Source: Alloprevotella sp. Lung230 | GTDB taxonomy: Bacteria > Bacteroidota > Bacteroidia > Bacteroidales > Bacteroidaceae | Reading direction: 5' to 3' | Length of the DNA stretch: 64,000 nt | Assembly (NCBI RefSeq): GCF_014385435.1 | Contig: NZ_JACSUD010000010.1 | Span: forward strand, 26,388-90,387 | In this document: one piece after another, positions 43,022 through 51,536 of the stretch | Layout of the letters: every line of letters begins with the position of its first letter | Position numbering within the stretch: the first letter of the stretch is position 1 | Notes under the pieces: model-generated | The model's input: only the letters and a program-made list of their open reading frames with translations | Databases searched by the model: none | What the model was told of the DNA's origin: nothing | Program-made: the position numbers and the translations under genes

Positions 43022-44629
43022 ATGAAACAATTTTTCCTCTTCCTTCTCTGCACTTTGGCTGTCCTGCCGCTCGCAGCACAACGACAACCCGTGCACGAAA
43101 GTGTCGATGTAGAACAAATCCGCAAACTCCAACTGGCGCAGCTCGCCATCACGCAACTCTACGTCGACACGGTCGACCAAAAGAAACTGGTGGAAGATGC
43201 CATCAATGGTATTCTCGAAAAGCTCGACCCTCACTCCTCCTACTCCAACCCCAAGGAGACGAAGAAAATGAATGAACCGCTGGAAGGCAATTTTGAAGGC
43301 ATCGGCGTGCAGTTCAACATGCTCGAAGACACCCTCGTGGTCATCCAGACGGTGCCCAAAGGCCCTTCGGAAAAAGTGGGCATCTTGGCCGGCGACCGCA
43401 TCATCTCGGTGGGCGACACCGCCATTGCCGGCGTCAAGATGGAGCGCGACAGCATCATGACCCTCCTGCGTGGTCCTCGCGGCACAAAAGCCGATCTGCG
43501 CATCGTGCGCCGGGGCGTGCCGGAACCGATGAAGTTCACCGTGACGCGCGACAAAATTCCCGTCAACACCCTCGGTGCGGCCTATATGGTCACCCCGACT
43601 ATCGGTTACATTCAGCTCGACCGCTTCGGAGCGACTTCGGGCAAGGAGGTGAAGGAAGCCATTGCCAAACTCCTCAAGCAGGGGATGCGCGACCTCATCT
43701 TCGATCTCGAAAGCAATGGCGGCGGCTATTTGGGCGCGGCCTTTGAGGTGGCGAGCCAATTCCTCAACGAAGGCGACCTTGTGGTCTACACCGAAGGCCG
43801 TACCCAACCCAAGCAGGTGTTTGTGGCACAGGGTGGCGGCCTCTTCAAGCAAGGGCGCGTGGTGGTGCTGGTCAACGAGTTTAGCGCTTCGGCTGCTGAA
43901 ATTGTGGCAGGGGCCATTCAAGACCACGACCGCGGCCTCGTGGTGGGGCGGCGCACCTTTGGTAAGGGACTTGTGCAGCGCCCCATCGACCTGCCCGACG
44001 GCTCCATGATCCGCCTCACCACGAGTCACTACTACACCCCATCGGGCCGTTGCATCCAGAAGCCCTACGAGAAGGGCAAGAAGGAGGAATACTCCCAAGA
44101 CTTTGAGAAGCGCTACACCCATGGCGAACTCATCCACCGCGACTCCATCCACCTTGATTCGACGAAGGTCTACAAGACGCTGGTCGACGGCCGTAGCGTC
44201 TACGGCGGTGGCGGCATCATGCCCGACGTGTTCGTGCCGCTCGACACCCTCGCGTTCACGAAGTTCTACACCGCCATCAACCGCAACAACCTCTTCAACA
44301 CCATTTCGCTCCGCTACATCGACAACCAACGTAAGGCGCTCAAGAAGCAATATCGTACCTTTGCCGACTTCCGCCGCGACTATGTTGTGCCGCAGTCGCT
44401 CATCGACCAACTCCTTGACGAGGCCAAAAAGAAGAAGGTGACGCCCAAGGACGATGCCGAACTCCAAAAGACGCTCCCCGACCTGCGCCTGATGCTCAAA
44501 GCTCTCGTGGCGCTCGACCTCTGGGACCGCAGCGAATACTTCCAACTGGCCAACGATCGCAGCGACATCTACAAGGCGGCGCTGCACCAACTCGAAACCA
44601 ATCCCAACATCCCTGTCGGGGCACGATAG
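43022..44629 (+). CDS. S41 family C-terminal processing peptidase (PDZ)
   Basis: The 535-residue periplasmic serine protease has a signal peptide (L-P-L-A-A-Q). A PDZ domain follows at about residues 90-170 (G-I-G-V-Q-F-N-M, I-L-A-G-D-R-I-I-S-V-G). The catalytic domain carries Ser in N-E-F-S-A-S-A-A-E-I-V-A-G-A and the Lys dyad partner in R-R-T-F-G-K-G-L-V-Q. It probably trims C-termini of envelope proteins, as Tsp/CtpA enzymes do. A C-terminal helical tail of about 120 residues is typical of the Bacteroidota form. A terminator follows. Confidence 0.93.
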   Translation: MKQFFLFLLCTLAVLPLAAQRQPVHESVDVEQIRKLQLAQLAITQLYVDTVDQKKLVEDAINGILEKLDPHSSYSNPKETKKMNEPLEGNFEGIGVQFNMLEDTLVVIQTVPKGPSEKVGILAGDRIISVGDTAIAGVKMERDSIMTLLRGPRGTKADLRIVRRGVPEPMKFTVTRDKIPVNTLGAAYMVTPTIGYIQLDRFGATSGKEVKEAIAKLLKQGMRDLIFDLESNGGGYLGAAFEVASQFLNEGDLVVYTEGRTQPKQVFVAQGGGLFKQGRVVVLVNEFSASAAEIVAGAIQDHDRGLVVGRRTFGKGLVQRPIDLPDGSMIRLTTSHYYTPSGRCIQKPYEKGKKEEYSQDFEKRYTHGELIHRDSIHLDSTKVYKTLVDGRSVYGGGGIMPDVFVPLDTLAFTKFYTAINRNNLFNTISLRYIDNQRKALKKQYRTFADFRRDYVVPQSLIDQLLDEAKKKKVTPKDDAELQKTLPDLRLMLKALVALDLWDRSEYFQLANDRSDIYKAALHQLETNPNIPVGAR

Positions 44630-44684
44630 ACATCAGCCTCGCTTGCTCCCGCTTCCTCGGCTGATGAGGGGAAGCCGGAGTGCC

Positions 44685-44749
44685 AAACGACCACCGCCGA
44701 CTGCTCACTGTGAGTAGTCGGCGGTGGTCGTTTGATTTTCTTTTTTTTG
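44685..44749. terminator. Bidirectional terminator between S41 gene and threonine dehydrogenase
   Basis: AAACGACCACCGCCGACT (44685-44702) pairs with AGTCGGCGGTGGTCGTTT (44716-44733), then T-rich sequence. The A residues on the left serve the minus strand, so it can stop both convergent genes. Confidence 0.92.
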
Positions 44750-44762
44750 AGAAGGAGTCCAG

Positions 44763-45719
44763 TTAAGCGTGCATCTTCAAGGCGAGCTTGCTGAGCATGT
44801 CGGTGGTCATGGCTTCGAGGTCGTAGCGGGGCTGCCAGTCCCACTCTTGGCGGGCTGCCGTGTCGTCGAGACTGTTGGGCCAAGAGTCGGCAATGCTCTG
44901 CTTGAGGGCATCGACTTGGTAGGTCATTTCGAAGTTGGGACGTTGTCTGCGGATGGCTTCGTAGATGCCTTTGGGGTCGAAACTCATGGCTGCGATATTG
45001 AACGAATTGCGGTGAACCAAGCGCGTGGGGTCGGCCTCCATGAGCTGTACCAAGGCGTTGAGGGCGTCGGGCATGTACATCATGTCCATAAACGTGCCCT
45101 CGGCGATGGGGCAGACAAACTTTTCGCCGCGTGCGGCAGCGTAGTAGATGTCCACGGCATAGTCCGTGGTGCCGCCTCCGGGCGGGGTGACGTAGGAGAT
45201 GAGACCGGGGAAGCGCACGGAACGCGTGTCTACGCCATATTTGTTGAAGTAGTAGTCCGAGAGGAGTTCAGTGGTCACCTTCGTTACGCCATAGATGGTG
45301 CGTGGGCGCTGGATGGTGTCCTGCGGCACGTTGTCGCGCGGCGTTTCAGGGCCGAAGCAGGCAATGGACGAAGGCGTGAGCACCGCACAATCATGCTCGC
45401 GTGCCACTTCGAGCACATTCCACAATCCGTCAATGCCGATTTTCCACGCCAACTGAGGTTTGCGTTCGGCCACCACCGAGAGCAGCGCTGCGAGGTTGAA
45501 GATGGCGTCGATGTGGTGCTTCTGCACAATGTCGGCCAGGGCCTGCCCGTTGGTAACATCACAAATCTCGGCAGGGCCGGTGGCGAGGAGTTCGCCCTTA
45601 GGCTCAGCGCCCACAATGTAGCCTGCCACGACATTGTCGTGTCCATAGATGCTGCGCAACTTCATGGTGAGTTCCGAACCGATTTGTCCGGTAGCTCCAA
45701 TGACCAGTATCTTTTTCAT
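44763..45719 (-). CDS. L-threonine 3-dehydrogenase, SDR type
   Basis: This NAD-dependent enzyme of the epimerase-like short-chain dehydrogenase family oxidises threonine to 2-amino-3-ketobutyrate. The 318-residue protein has G-A-T-G-Q-I-G at the N-terminus, S-S-I-A-C-F-G-P for the catalytic Ser, and Y-G-V-T-K for the Tyr-Lys pair. The characteristic F-G-P-E-T-P-R-D-N-x-P-Q-D-T stretch and R-F-P-G-L-I-S-Y match this type. The alternative, a UDP-sugar epimerase, is less likely. No kbl (ketobutyrate lyase) gene is adjacent. Confidence 0.92.
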   Translation of the reverse strand: MKKILVIGATGQIGSELTMKLRSIYGHDNVVAGYIVGAEPKGELLATGPAEICDVTNGQALADIVQKHHIDAIFNLAALLSVVAERKPQLAWKIGIDGLWNVLEVAREHDCAVLTPSSIACFGPETPRDNVPQDTIQRPRTIYGVTKVTTELLSDYYFNKYGVDTRSVRFPGLISYVTPPGGGTTDYAVDIYYAAARGEKFVCPIAEGTFMDMMYMPDALNALVQLMEADPTRLVHRNSFNIAAMSFDPKGIYEAIRRQRPNFEMTYQVDALKQSIADSWPNSLDDTAARQEWDWQPRYDLEAMTTDMLSKLALKMHA

Positions 45720-45810
45720 AAAGGAGGATAAGTGAAATAGTGTGTTTGTGCCCGACAGCGTGCCGAATTATGGGACTCGTTCTGCCAAAGCGAGATTTCA
45801 TTTTACAGGG

Positions 45811-45841
45811 CAAAGTTACGCCCTTATCTTCAATTTACAAA
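45811..45841 (-). promoter_or_regulatory. Promoter of threonine dehydrogenase gene
   Basis: On the minus strand TTTG (45841-45838), 19 nt, then TAACTTTG (45818-45811). The leader would be about 85 nt. Confidence 0.6.
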
Positions 45842-46074
45842 GCGATAAATACAGTTTTTCGTCTCCAAATTGCATAAAAGCGATGCGTAGTAAACTTTAT
45901 GCGCAAAGAAATCGTATTTGTAGGAGCTGGTCCACTGTTCTTGCATTTTTAAGAGGTTTTCAAAAGTATTGGCGGCTTTTTGCCTTCTTGTGAGCCGCAT
46001 CCGGCGATATCTCGGAAGGGATTCCTTCTTCCCCTCTCTCCTTGCTTTTTCCTCCTTTTTTCCTTTCTTTCGGC
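45842..46074. other. Gene-free AT-rich spacer
   Basis: The rest of the gap between the threonine dehydrogenase promoter and the terminator of the next minus-strand gene holds no credible frame. I see only low-complexity T- and C-rich runs near 46020-46070. Confidence 0.4.
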
Positions 46075-46121
46075 CTTTAAAAAAAATCCCTAAGTTGGTA
46101 CGGAGAGACCAACTTAGGGAT
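46075..46121 (-). terminator. Terminator of the alpha-2-macroglobulin-like gene
   Basis: On the minus strand ATCCCTAAGTTGGT (46121-46108) pairs with ACCAACTTAGGGAT (46099-46086), followed by eight T residues. Confidence 0.93.
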
Positions 46122-46189
46122 GGCAATGTGTGAAGCCTCATTGTGCGAAGCCTCCTTCGAGGCGTGCAAAGAGGGTGGGGGAGTGTAGG

Positions 46190-49100
46190 CTACTGCGCTG
46201 CGGGAAGCGCGGTGAAGGCGTCGGGGGAGGAGTTGGCGACAAACTCGGGGGAGAAGACGCATTCAATGCGCGAAAGCCCCGCATCGTAAGTGCCGGCGCG
46301 GTCCACAATCATTTCGTCGGTGAAAGTGTGACGGCCTTTGGCAAGATGTTCGATGAAGTATTCGTTTTCGCTGTCGCGCACCATACGGTAGGCGCCCAAG
46401 CCATCGAGCCAAGTGTAGCCCGAGAGGGGACGAAGCGTTTCGAAGCAGGCAGGGCGTGTGGAGCGCAACGCCACGTGGTCGTAGTCGCGATCGGCTGTCA
46501 CCTCATAGACCCAACGGACGTGGTCGCCTACGCGGAGCGTCTGCCTGCTGTCGCTTTCAAGGCGTTGCCACTGTTTGCCGCGTAACACCTCCAAACGGCG
46601 GACGAGGGTGAAACCGCTGCTTTTCTGCACCGCTTGAGCCGCGGGGAGGGTGTAGCGTGCCGACACTGCGCCCCAAGTCAATCCTTCGTTGGCTGCATCG
46701 GGTTCGCGGAGCAGCGCATAGGTGGCATCGGCCGTGGCACGGGAGGAGTTCCACGTCTGTGTGCGCTTCGATTGAAGCAACCAGAGTTTCATCTCGCTCA
46801 CCAAGTCGGCCACGGTCACGTTGTCGATTTGGGCCGTGGGCGAGGCGAGGCGTTGGAGGGCTTCGATGGCGAAAGTCTGGGTGGGGATGCGGTAGCTCGC
46901 CCAGCCGGAGAAAGCGCGCTCGGTGTCGAAGGAGCGGCCCATCTCTTCCGAAACAACGGTGTGCTCGATGAGGCTTTGCAGCGCCAGTCGGGCTTCGGCG
47001 TCGTGGGGTGTCCCGGCCAAAATCACCGCCACGCCGCTCTTGCCGTACATGGAGAGTTCTTTACGCTTTTTCGCAGCGAGGCGGAGGAGGTAGCGCACCT
47101 CGTCCGTGTCTGCGCGCCGGAGAATGCGGTGGAGGTAGAGGTAGCGGAAGTGCCATTCGCTGATGCCGGTGTTGGGATGTTTGCGCATTTCGGCCACACT
47201 CTCTTGCGTGACTTGGTCGAGATAGTGGAGGGCGCGTTGCAACATGGCGTCCGTCTCGGTGCGGCCGGTGAGGGTGTTGATGCGTCCGAGGAGAGTGGCG
47301 ATTTCACTCGTAATCCAAGGCGAAGGCTTCATGCCGCTCCACCAGCTCCAGCCCCCTTCGCGTTGCTGCTGTTGGGCGAGGCGGGCGATGAGGTTTTCAC
47401 GTCGCACGTTGATTTCCTCGTCGGTGAGTTGCGTGTAGGGGCGCAACATTGCTCCGATTTCGAGGCCGTAGAGGGCGGTGGCTATGTCCGTGGCCGAACC
47501 GTTGTCGGCCATCTTGAGGAGTTGCGGCACCACCTTGGCCACTTCGGCACGGGCGTCACGGCAGGTGTCGACGGCCAACTGTGGTTGCACACCGCGTTCG
47601 AGCGCTGCGAGCAGTTGCTTGCGGGCGGCAGCGAGTTGGGCGTCGTAGTTTTCACCGTGCTTCACGGTGAAGGGCACAGCGTGGGTCAGTTCGATGCGGC
47701 GGGAGAGAATGGGAAGTTCTCGCTCTTCACCGTCGCTGAACTCCGTGCTTTTGGCCACCACACGAGCCACGAGCCGACTCAGGCCGTCGGGCACTTCGTA
47801 GGCAAAAGCGTGGTGCAAGGCCGCACCTGCGGCGAGATCAAACTTCTGCGAGAGGGTCTTGAGCGTACGTTGCGTTTCGGCATCGACGAGCGTGAGGAAT
47901 ACTTTGCCTTGGGCACGCTTCTCGCTGAGGTTGTGCACGGTGATGGGAATTTCGGTGCGGTCGCCCTCGCGGAGGAAGCGTGGCAGAGCGGCTTCGGCCG
48001 AAAGCAGTTTGCGCACCACCACTTTGTCGGAAAGCAAACCTGTGTTGAACTGCGCATCGTGGGCAAAGGCGTCGAAGTTCCACTGTGTCAGGCTTTCGGG
48101 AAGGGTGAAGCGGAGGGTCACCACCCCTTGGGCGTCGGTGTGAAGACGAGGGAAGAAGAAGGCCGTTTCGTTGAAGTTTTGGCGCAGTTGCACCGTGGGG
48201 GCAGTTTCTTCCTCTTCTGCTGCCGACTCCTGGGTCGCTCCTCCCACAAGTTGTTCATCAGCGAGATTGGCAATGTTTGCAGTGCCCCTTATCCGCATTT
48301 TGCCCATCATTTTGCTCACCGGTACCTCAAGGGCGGCGATGCTGATTTTCTCATTGAGCATATACGCCGAGACGCGGCTGCCGGAGTAGTCGAACATCAT
48401 CGGTTTCCACTGCGTGAAGTCGTAGGTCGGCAGCTCGCGGTGATGCGTGTCGTGCCAGAAGGAGAACGACGGCGTGTAGACGCTTTGCTGCTGCCAGTAG
48501 CCCACGGGACGGCTGCGCCAGAAGGTGTGAGTGAAAGGCGTCCAACTGCTTTTGGCAAAAGCATCGAGCGAGGCATCGTAGAGATGGGCCATCACGTTGG
48601 CCCGGGCAGGCGTACCATCGGGGCGGAGCACCCGGAGCGTCCACTCCTCGGTGCTGCCGGGTTGGAGGTGCGAGCGGAAAGTGCCCCACTCCATGCGGAG
48701 CTTCTTGTCGGGCTTCTGTCGCTCCACGGTGGCGGTGCGGTAGGTGAGTACGCCGTTTTGCAGGAAAGCAAAGTGGGCGGTAGCGGCGTCGCCGTAGGCC
48801 GTCTTCCAGCGGAGGGTGAAGGTTTGAGGCTCCGTGACCTCCACCACGCGGCTTTCTTCGAGGCCGTTGTCGATAGAGACGAGGTCGTAGAAAAGGAAGC
48901 AGGGGCGGTTGACGCGCACTATGGCTTCTTCGCTGCCATCACCGCTCACCTCGATGGGTTGGGGAGCGGCAGGACGTTCGTCCGTCGCATCGCCCACCAC
49001 GGTCGAGCGTGAGGCACGTTGCGTTTCGCCGTTGCCGGCCAGCACTTCGGCCGTGAAGGTGAACACCAGGCTCTCTCCCTCGGTGGTCGCTGCCGTGCCG

Positions 49101-51118
49101 AGGGTGGTGGCGATGTCAAAGTCGCCCGCCTCGTTGGTGGTGAGCGTTCCTTCGGCCGAGAAGGTGGAGTCGCTGCTCGTCTCCTCCTCCTCGCGCCAAG
49201 ACCAAAGGGCGCGTGCTGTCTTGCGCCACTTCACCTGCGCACCGACGATGGGCACGCCGTTGAAGGCACGGACATGACCGCGCAGTCGGATGCGGTCGCC
49301 CAGACGCACGGAAGCCGCGAGGGTGTCAAGTTCGACATGGAAAGTCGGGCGCTTGTACTCTTCCACGCGGAAACTGTGCTGCACGCTTGATATCTCCTCG
49401 CCGAAGAGGCGGAGGTAGAAGTTGCCGGGGCGCACATACTTCGGCAGCGTGTAGGTCGCCACCACCGTGCCGAGCGAGTCGCTCACCACTTGGAGCGTGT
49501 CGAGGGCTTTGGCTTGACTGTCGAAGACCACAAACCTCCCCTTCCACGCCGGAAAGACGCGATAGTGGTCGGCGTTGCGCTGGAACACCACGCCCGAGAT
49601 TTCCACCCTCTGCCCGGGGCGATAGATGGCGCGGTCGGTGAAGATGCGGGCACGGGTGTAGTGCACCCTGCCGTAATGGAGATCGTTGTTGCGCCGCCAG
49701 TCGTCCTGTTGCACAGGAGCGAGGTAGATGCTGTCGGCAGCGGCCGTGGCGGGATTGCCGGTGATGAAGTCGACAAAACGCGTGCGGTGCAGGCGCCCTT
49801 TCCAGCTCTTGGCCGAAAAGTCGAGCCGTGCCGTTGTGGCGATGCGATAAAGGTCGGCATCTTGACACTTGCCGTCGACCATGAGCTGCACCACGTAGAT
49901 GCCCGCCTCGGGGCAGGTGAACGCCATCGAGTCCTTTCGCTTCAGATAATCCGGTGTCGGTGTGAGCGTGGGGCGAAGCGTGAGGGCTTGCACTGACTTG
50001 CAGCGGGAGAGGAGGCGCAACATAGCGTCCTTTCCGTAGACGTTCTTGAGGCGTGCATCGTTGCCGCGCATGCCCACCAAGCGGTGGAAGCGCACCTCCA
50101 CCTGCTTCACGTTGCGCCACGAGAGTTGAAGCCGATGGGCAGCCCCGGGATAGAGGCGCTCCGAATCGTCTTCAGCAGCCCCTCGCTTCATTTCGGCCGC
50201 ATTCTGACGCTCAAACGAGAGTTCGGCGTAGGGTTGCTGCCAGTCCTGCAATATGTTGAAGAGGGGGGCACCCGCTTTCTGTCCATAGCGCGCCAAGTCG
50301 GCTTTGGCCAAGGCCACGGCCTCCGCCTTCTTTCCGTTGTTCCACAAATGGACGGCCAGTTGGAGCGACGTTTGGGCGTTTTCCGACAGGTCGATGTATT
50401 GGTCGTGGAGCGCCTGCCACTTTTCGGCCGACATAGAGGCTTTTCGTGTCAGCGCCAGTTCCATCTGCAGGGCTGCCCGGCGGTTGCCTTCACGCTTGTA
50501 GAAATCCACCGCGCGGCGCAACACCCCTTGATAATCCTCCTGAGCGGCTTCGGGCAGGAAGTAGATGCCCCCTTCCTCCTCGATGGGGAGGAGCAGGGCG
50601 CTGAGCAAGTCGTCGCGATAGAAGGAGCGACTGTCTTTGCCGAGGTCGAAGAGCGGCAGATAGTCCGTGGTGCGAGCGCGTCCGAGGCGCTCCACGTCGG
50701 CCAGCGCGGCGAGCAAGAGGGTGCTGCCTCGATGCCGATCGAGAGTGTCGCCATCGTAGTCGGAACGATTTTGCATCAAGAGCAAGCGTCCCAAGGCATA
50801 CTGCCACAGGGCATGCTCCACGGGGCGTGTCTCCTGCGTCATCGCTGTTTCGATGAGAGGGAGGGCCTCCTTTCCGCTGTCAGGAGCAATCTCCTGCTGC
50901 ATCACCGCCTCGGTGAGCAGCGCACGGAGCAGCTGCGGCGCATTCTTGTCGCGCGTGGCACGCTGGCGAATGGCGCGCACGTGCTTGAGTGCCGTCTTTG
51001 GCAGGTCGTTGTCGGCGGCCGTTTCCACCGCCTGCCATTGCCGCTCGTAGGTTTGCGCCGCGATGGGCAGCAGACCCGCGACGGCGGCAAAGAAAAAGAG
51101 GAAAAATCGTTGAAACAT
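46190..51118 (-). CDS. Alpha-2-macroglobulin family protein
   Basis: This 1642-residue exported protein has a signal peptide (L-L-P-I-A-A-Q) and a helical N-terminal region of about 300 residues. Macroglobulin domains follow, with the MG2 signature F-T-D-R-A-I-Y-R-P-G-Q near residue 500. The alpha-2-macroglobulin core (F-N-E-T-A-F-F-F-P, then T-L-P-E-S-L-T-Q-W) lies near residue 1010, and a helical toroid (about 1190-1450) and C-terminal beta domains come last. Related bacterial proteins act as periplasmic protease traps or envelope structural proteins. The thioester motif C-G-E-Q is not visible where expected, so covalent trapping is unlikely. There is no pbpC neighbour, unlike the E. coli yfhM arrangement. 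Confidence 0.9.
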   Translation of the reverse strand: MFQRFFLFFFAAVAGLLPIAAQTYERQWQAVETAADNDLPKTALKHVRAIRQRATRDKNAPQLLRALLTEAVMQQEIAPDSGKEALPLIETAMTQETRPVEHALWQYALGRLLLMQNRSDYDGDTLDRHRGSTLLLAALADVERLGRARTTDYLPLFDLGKDSRSFYRDDLLSALLLPIEEEGGIYFLPEAAQEDYQGVLRRAVDFYKREGNRRAALQMELALTRKASMSAEKWQALHDQYIDLSENAQTSLQLAVHLWNNGKKAEAVALAKADLARYGQKAGAPLFNILQDWQQPYAELSFERQNAAEMKRGAAEDDSERLYPGAAHRLQLSWRNVKQVEVRFHRLVGMRGNDARLKNVYGKDAMLRLLSRCKSVQALTLRPTLTPTPDYLKRKDSMAFTCPEAGIYVVQLMVDGKCQDADLYRIATTARLDFSAKSWKGRLHRTRFVDFITGNPATAAADSIYLAPVQQDDWRRNNDLHYGRVHYTRARIFTDRAIYRPGQRVEISGVVFQRNADHYRVFPAWKGRFVVFDSQAKALDTLQVVSDSLGTVVATYTLPKYVRPGNFYLRLFGEEISSVQHSFRVEEYKRPTFHVELDTLAASVRLGDRIRLRGHVRAFNGVPIVGAQVKWRKTARALWSWREEEETSSDSTFSAEGTLTTNEAGDFDIATTLGTAATTEGESLVFTFTAEVLAGNGETQRASRSTVVGDATDERPAAPQPIEVSGDGSEEAIVRVNRPCFLFYDLVSIDNGLEESRVVEVTEPQTFTLRWKTAYGDAATAHFAFLQNGVLTYRTATVERQKPDKKLRMEWGTFRSHLQPGSTEEWTLRVLRPDGTPARANVMAHLYDASLDAFAKSSWTPFTHTFWRSRPVGYWQQQSVYTPSFSFWHDTHHRELPTYDFTQWKPMMFDYSGSRVSAYMLNEKISIAALEVPVSKMMGKMRIRGTANIANLADEQLVGGATQESAAEEEETAPTVQLRQNFNETAFFFPRLHTDAQGVVTLRFTLPESLTQWNFDAFAHDAQFNTGLLSDKVVVRKLLSAEAALPRFLREGDRTEIPITVHNLSEKRAQGKVFLTLVDAETQRTLKTLSQKFDLAAGAALHHAFAYEVPDGLSRLVARVVAKSTEFSDGEERELPILSRRIELTHAVPFTVKHGENYDAQLAAARKQLLAALERGVQPQLAVDTCRDARAEVAKVVPQLLKMADNGSATDIATALYGLEIGAMLRPYTQLTDEEINVRRENLIARLAQQQQREGGWSWWSGMKPSPWITSEIATLLGRINTLTGRTETDAMLQRALHYLDQVTQESVAEMRKHPNTGISEWHFRYLYLHRILRRADTDEVRYLLRLAAKKRKELSMYGKSGVAVILAGTPHDAEARLALQSLIEHTVVSEEMGRSFDTERAFSGWASYRIPTQTFAIEALQRLASPTAQIDNVTVADLVSEMKLWLLQSKRTQTWNSSRATADATYALLREPDAANEGLTWGAVSARYTLPAAQAVQKSSGFTLVRRLEVLRGKQWQRLESDSRQTLRVGDHVRWVYEVTADRDYDHVALRSTRPACFETLRPLSGYTWLDGLGAYRMVRDSENEYFIEHLAKGRHTFTDEMIVDRAGTYDAGLSRIECVFSPEFVANSSPDAFTALPAAQ

Positions 51119-51143
51119 AAGAATAAATGATAGGTGTTGCCGG

Positions 51144-51174
51144 CAAATATACTGTTTCTTCCCGAATTAACCAA
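51144..51174 (-). promoter_or_regulatory. Promoter of the alpha-2-macroglobulin-like gene
   Basis: On the minus strand TTGG (51174-51171), 19 nt, then TATATTTG (51151-51144), 26 bp upstream of the ATG. Confidence 0.65.
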
Positions 51175-51294
51175 TCCTTTGCTGCGAAAAGGGTCGGTAT
51201 TTTACATTCGTTTTCACCTCATTCCTGCTTCCTTGCTCCAAGACCGGCCGATGCTGCTCCTGGTCGGACCGCATCGCGGTGGCTCGCTGTGAAG

Positions 51295-51356
51295 TTTTCT
51301 ACATGTTGAAAGAAAATTTTCAACGTGTTGAAAAATGATTTTCATCGTGATGAAAA
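51295..51356. promoter_or_regulatory. Three 18-bp palindromes at exact 22-bp spacing (candidate operators)
   Basis: TTTTCTACATGTTGAAAG starts at 51295, TTTTCAACGTGTTGAAAA at 51317 and TTTTCATCGTGATGAAAA at 51339. The second and third have perfect 8-bp arms around GT; the first is imperfect. The 22-bp period places the sites on the same face of the helix. They lie in the divergent region between the macroglobulin gene and the acyl-CoA synthetase gene, nearer the latter's upstream side. A repressor such as a TetR-type dimer is a reasonable guess. The remaining gap 51180-51536 shows only a -7-like TAATTTTG at 51465-51472. Confidence 0.75.
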
Positions 51357-51536
51357 CTCCACTACCTCACATCGGCGAACACCGCCTTCCTTCTCAATGT
51401 GCAGAAAGTATGCGCAAAAAAGAAATAACTGTGCAAAAGCGATGGCTGTACCGAAATAAAGCCGTAATTTTGCCCTATCAAAACGTTCTATCAAACATTT
51501 TCCTTTCCCTTTTCCCCTTCTAAAAAACGACAAGCT

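Noticed and set aside
46634..49012. 792-residue frame antisense to the macroglobulin gene
   Set aside because: It is a shadow of the minus-strand gene with no signal peptide or motif.
51180..51294. Possible tRNA near GACCGGCCGATGCTGCTCC
   Set aside because: No cloverleaf with the T-loop GTTCGAATC and acceptor pairing can be drawn.
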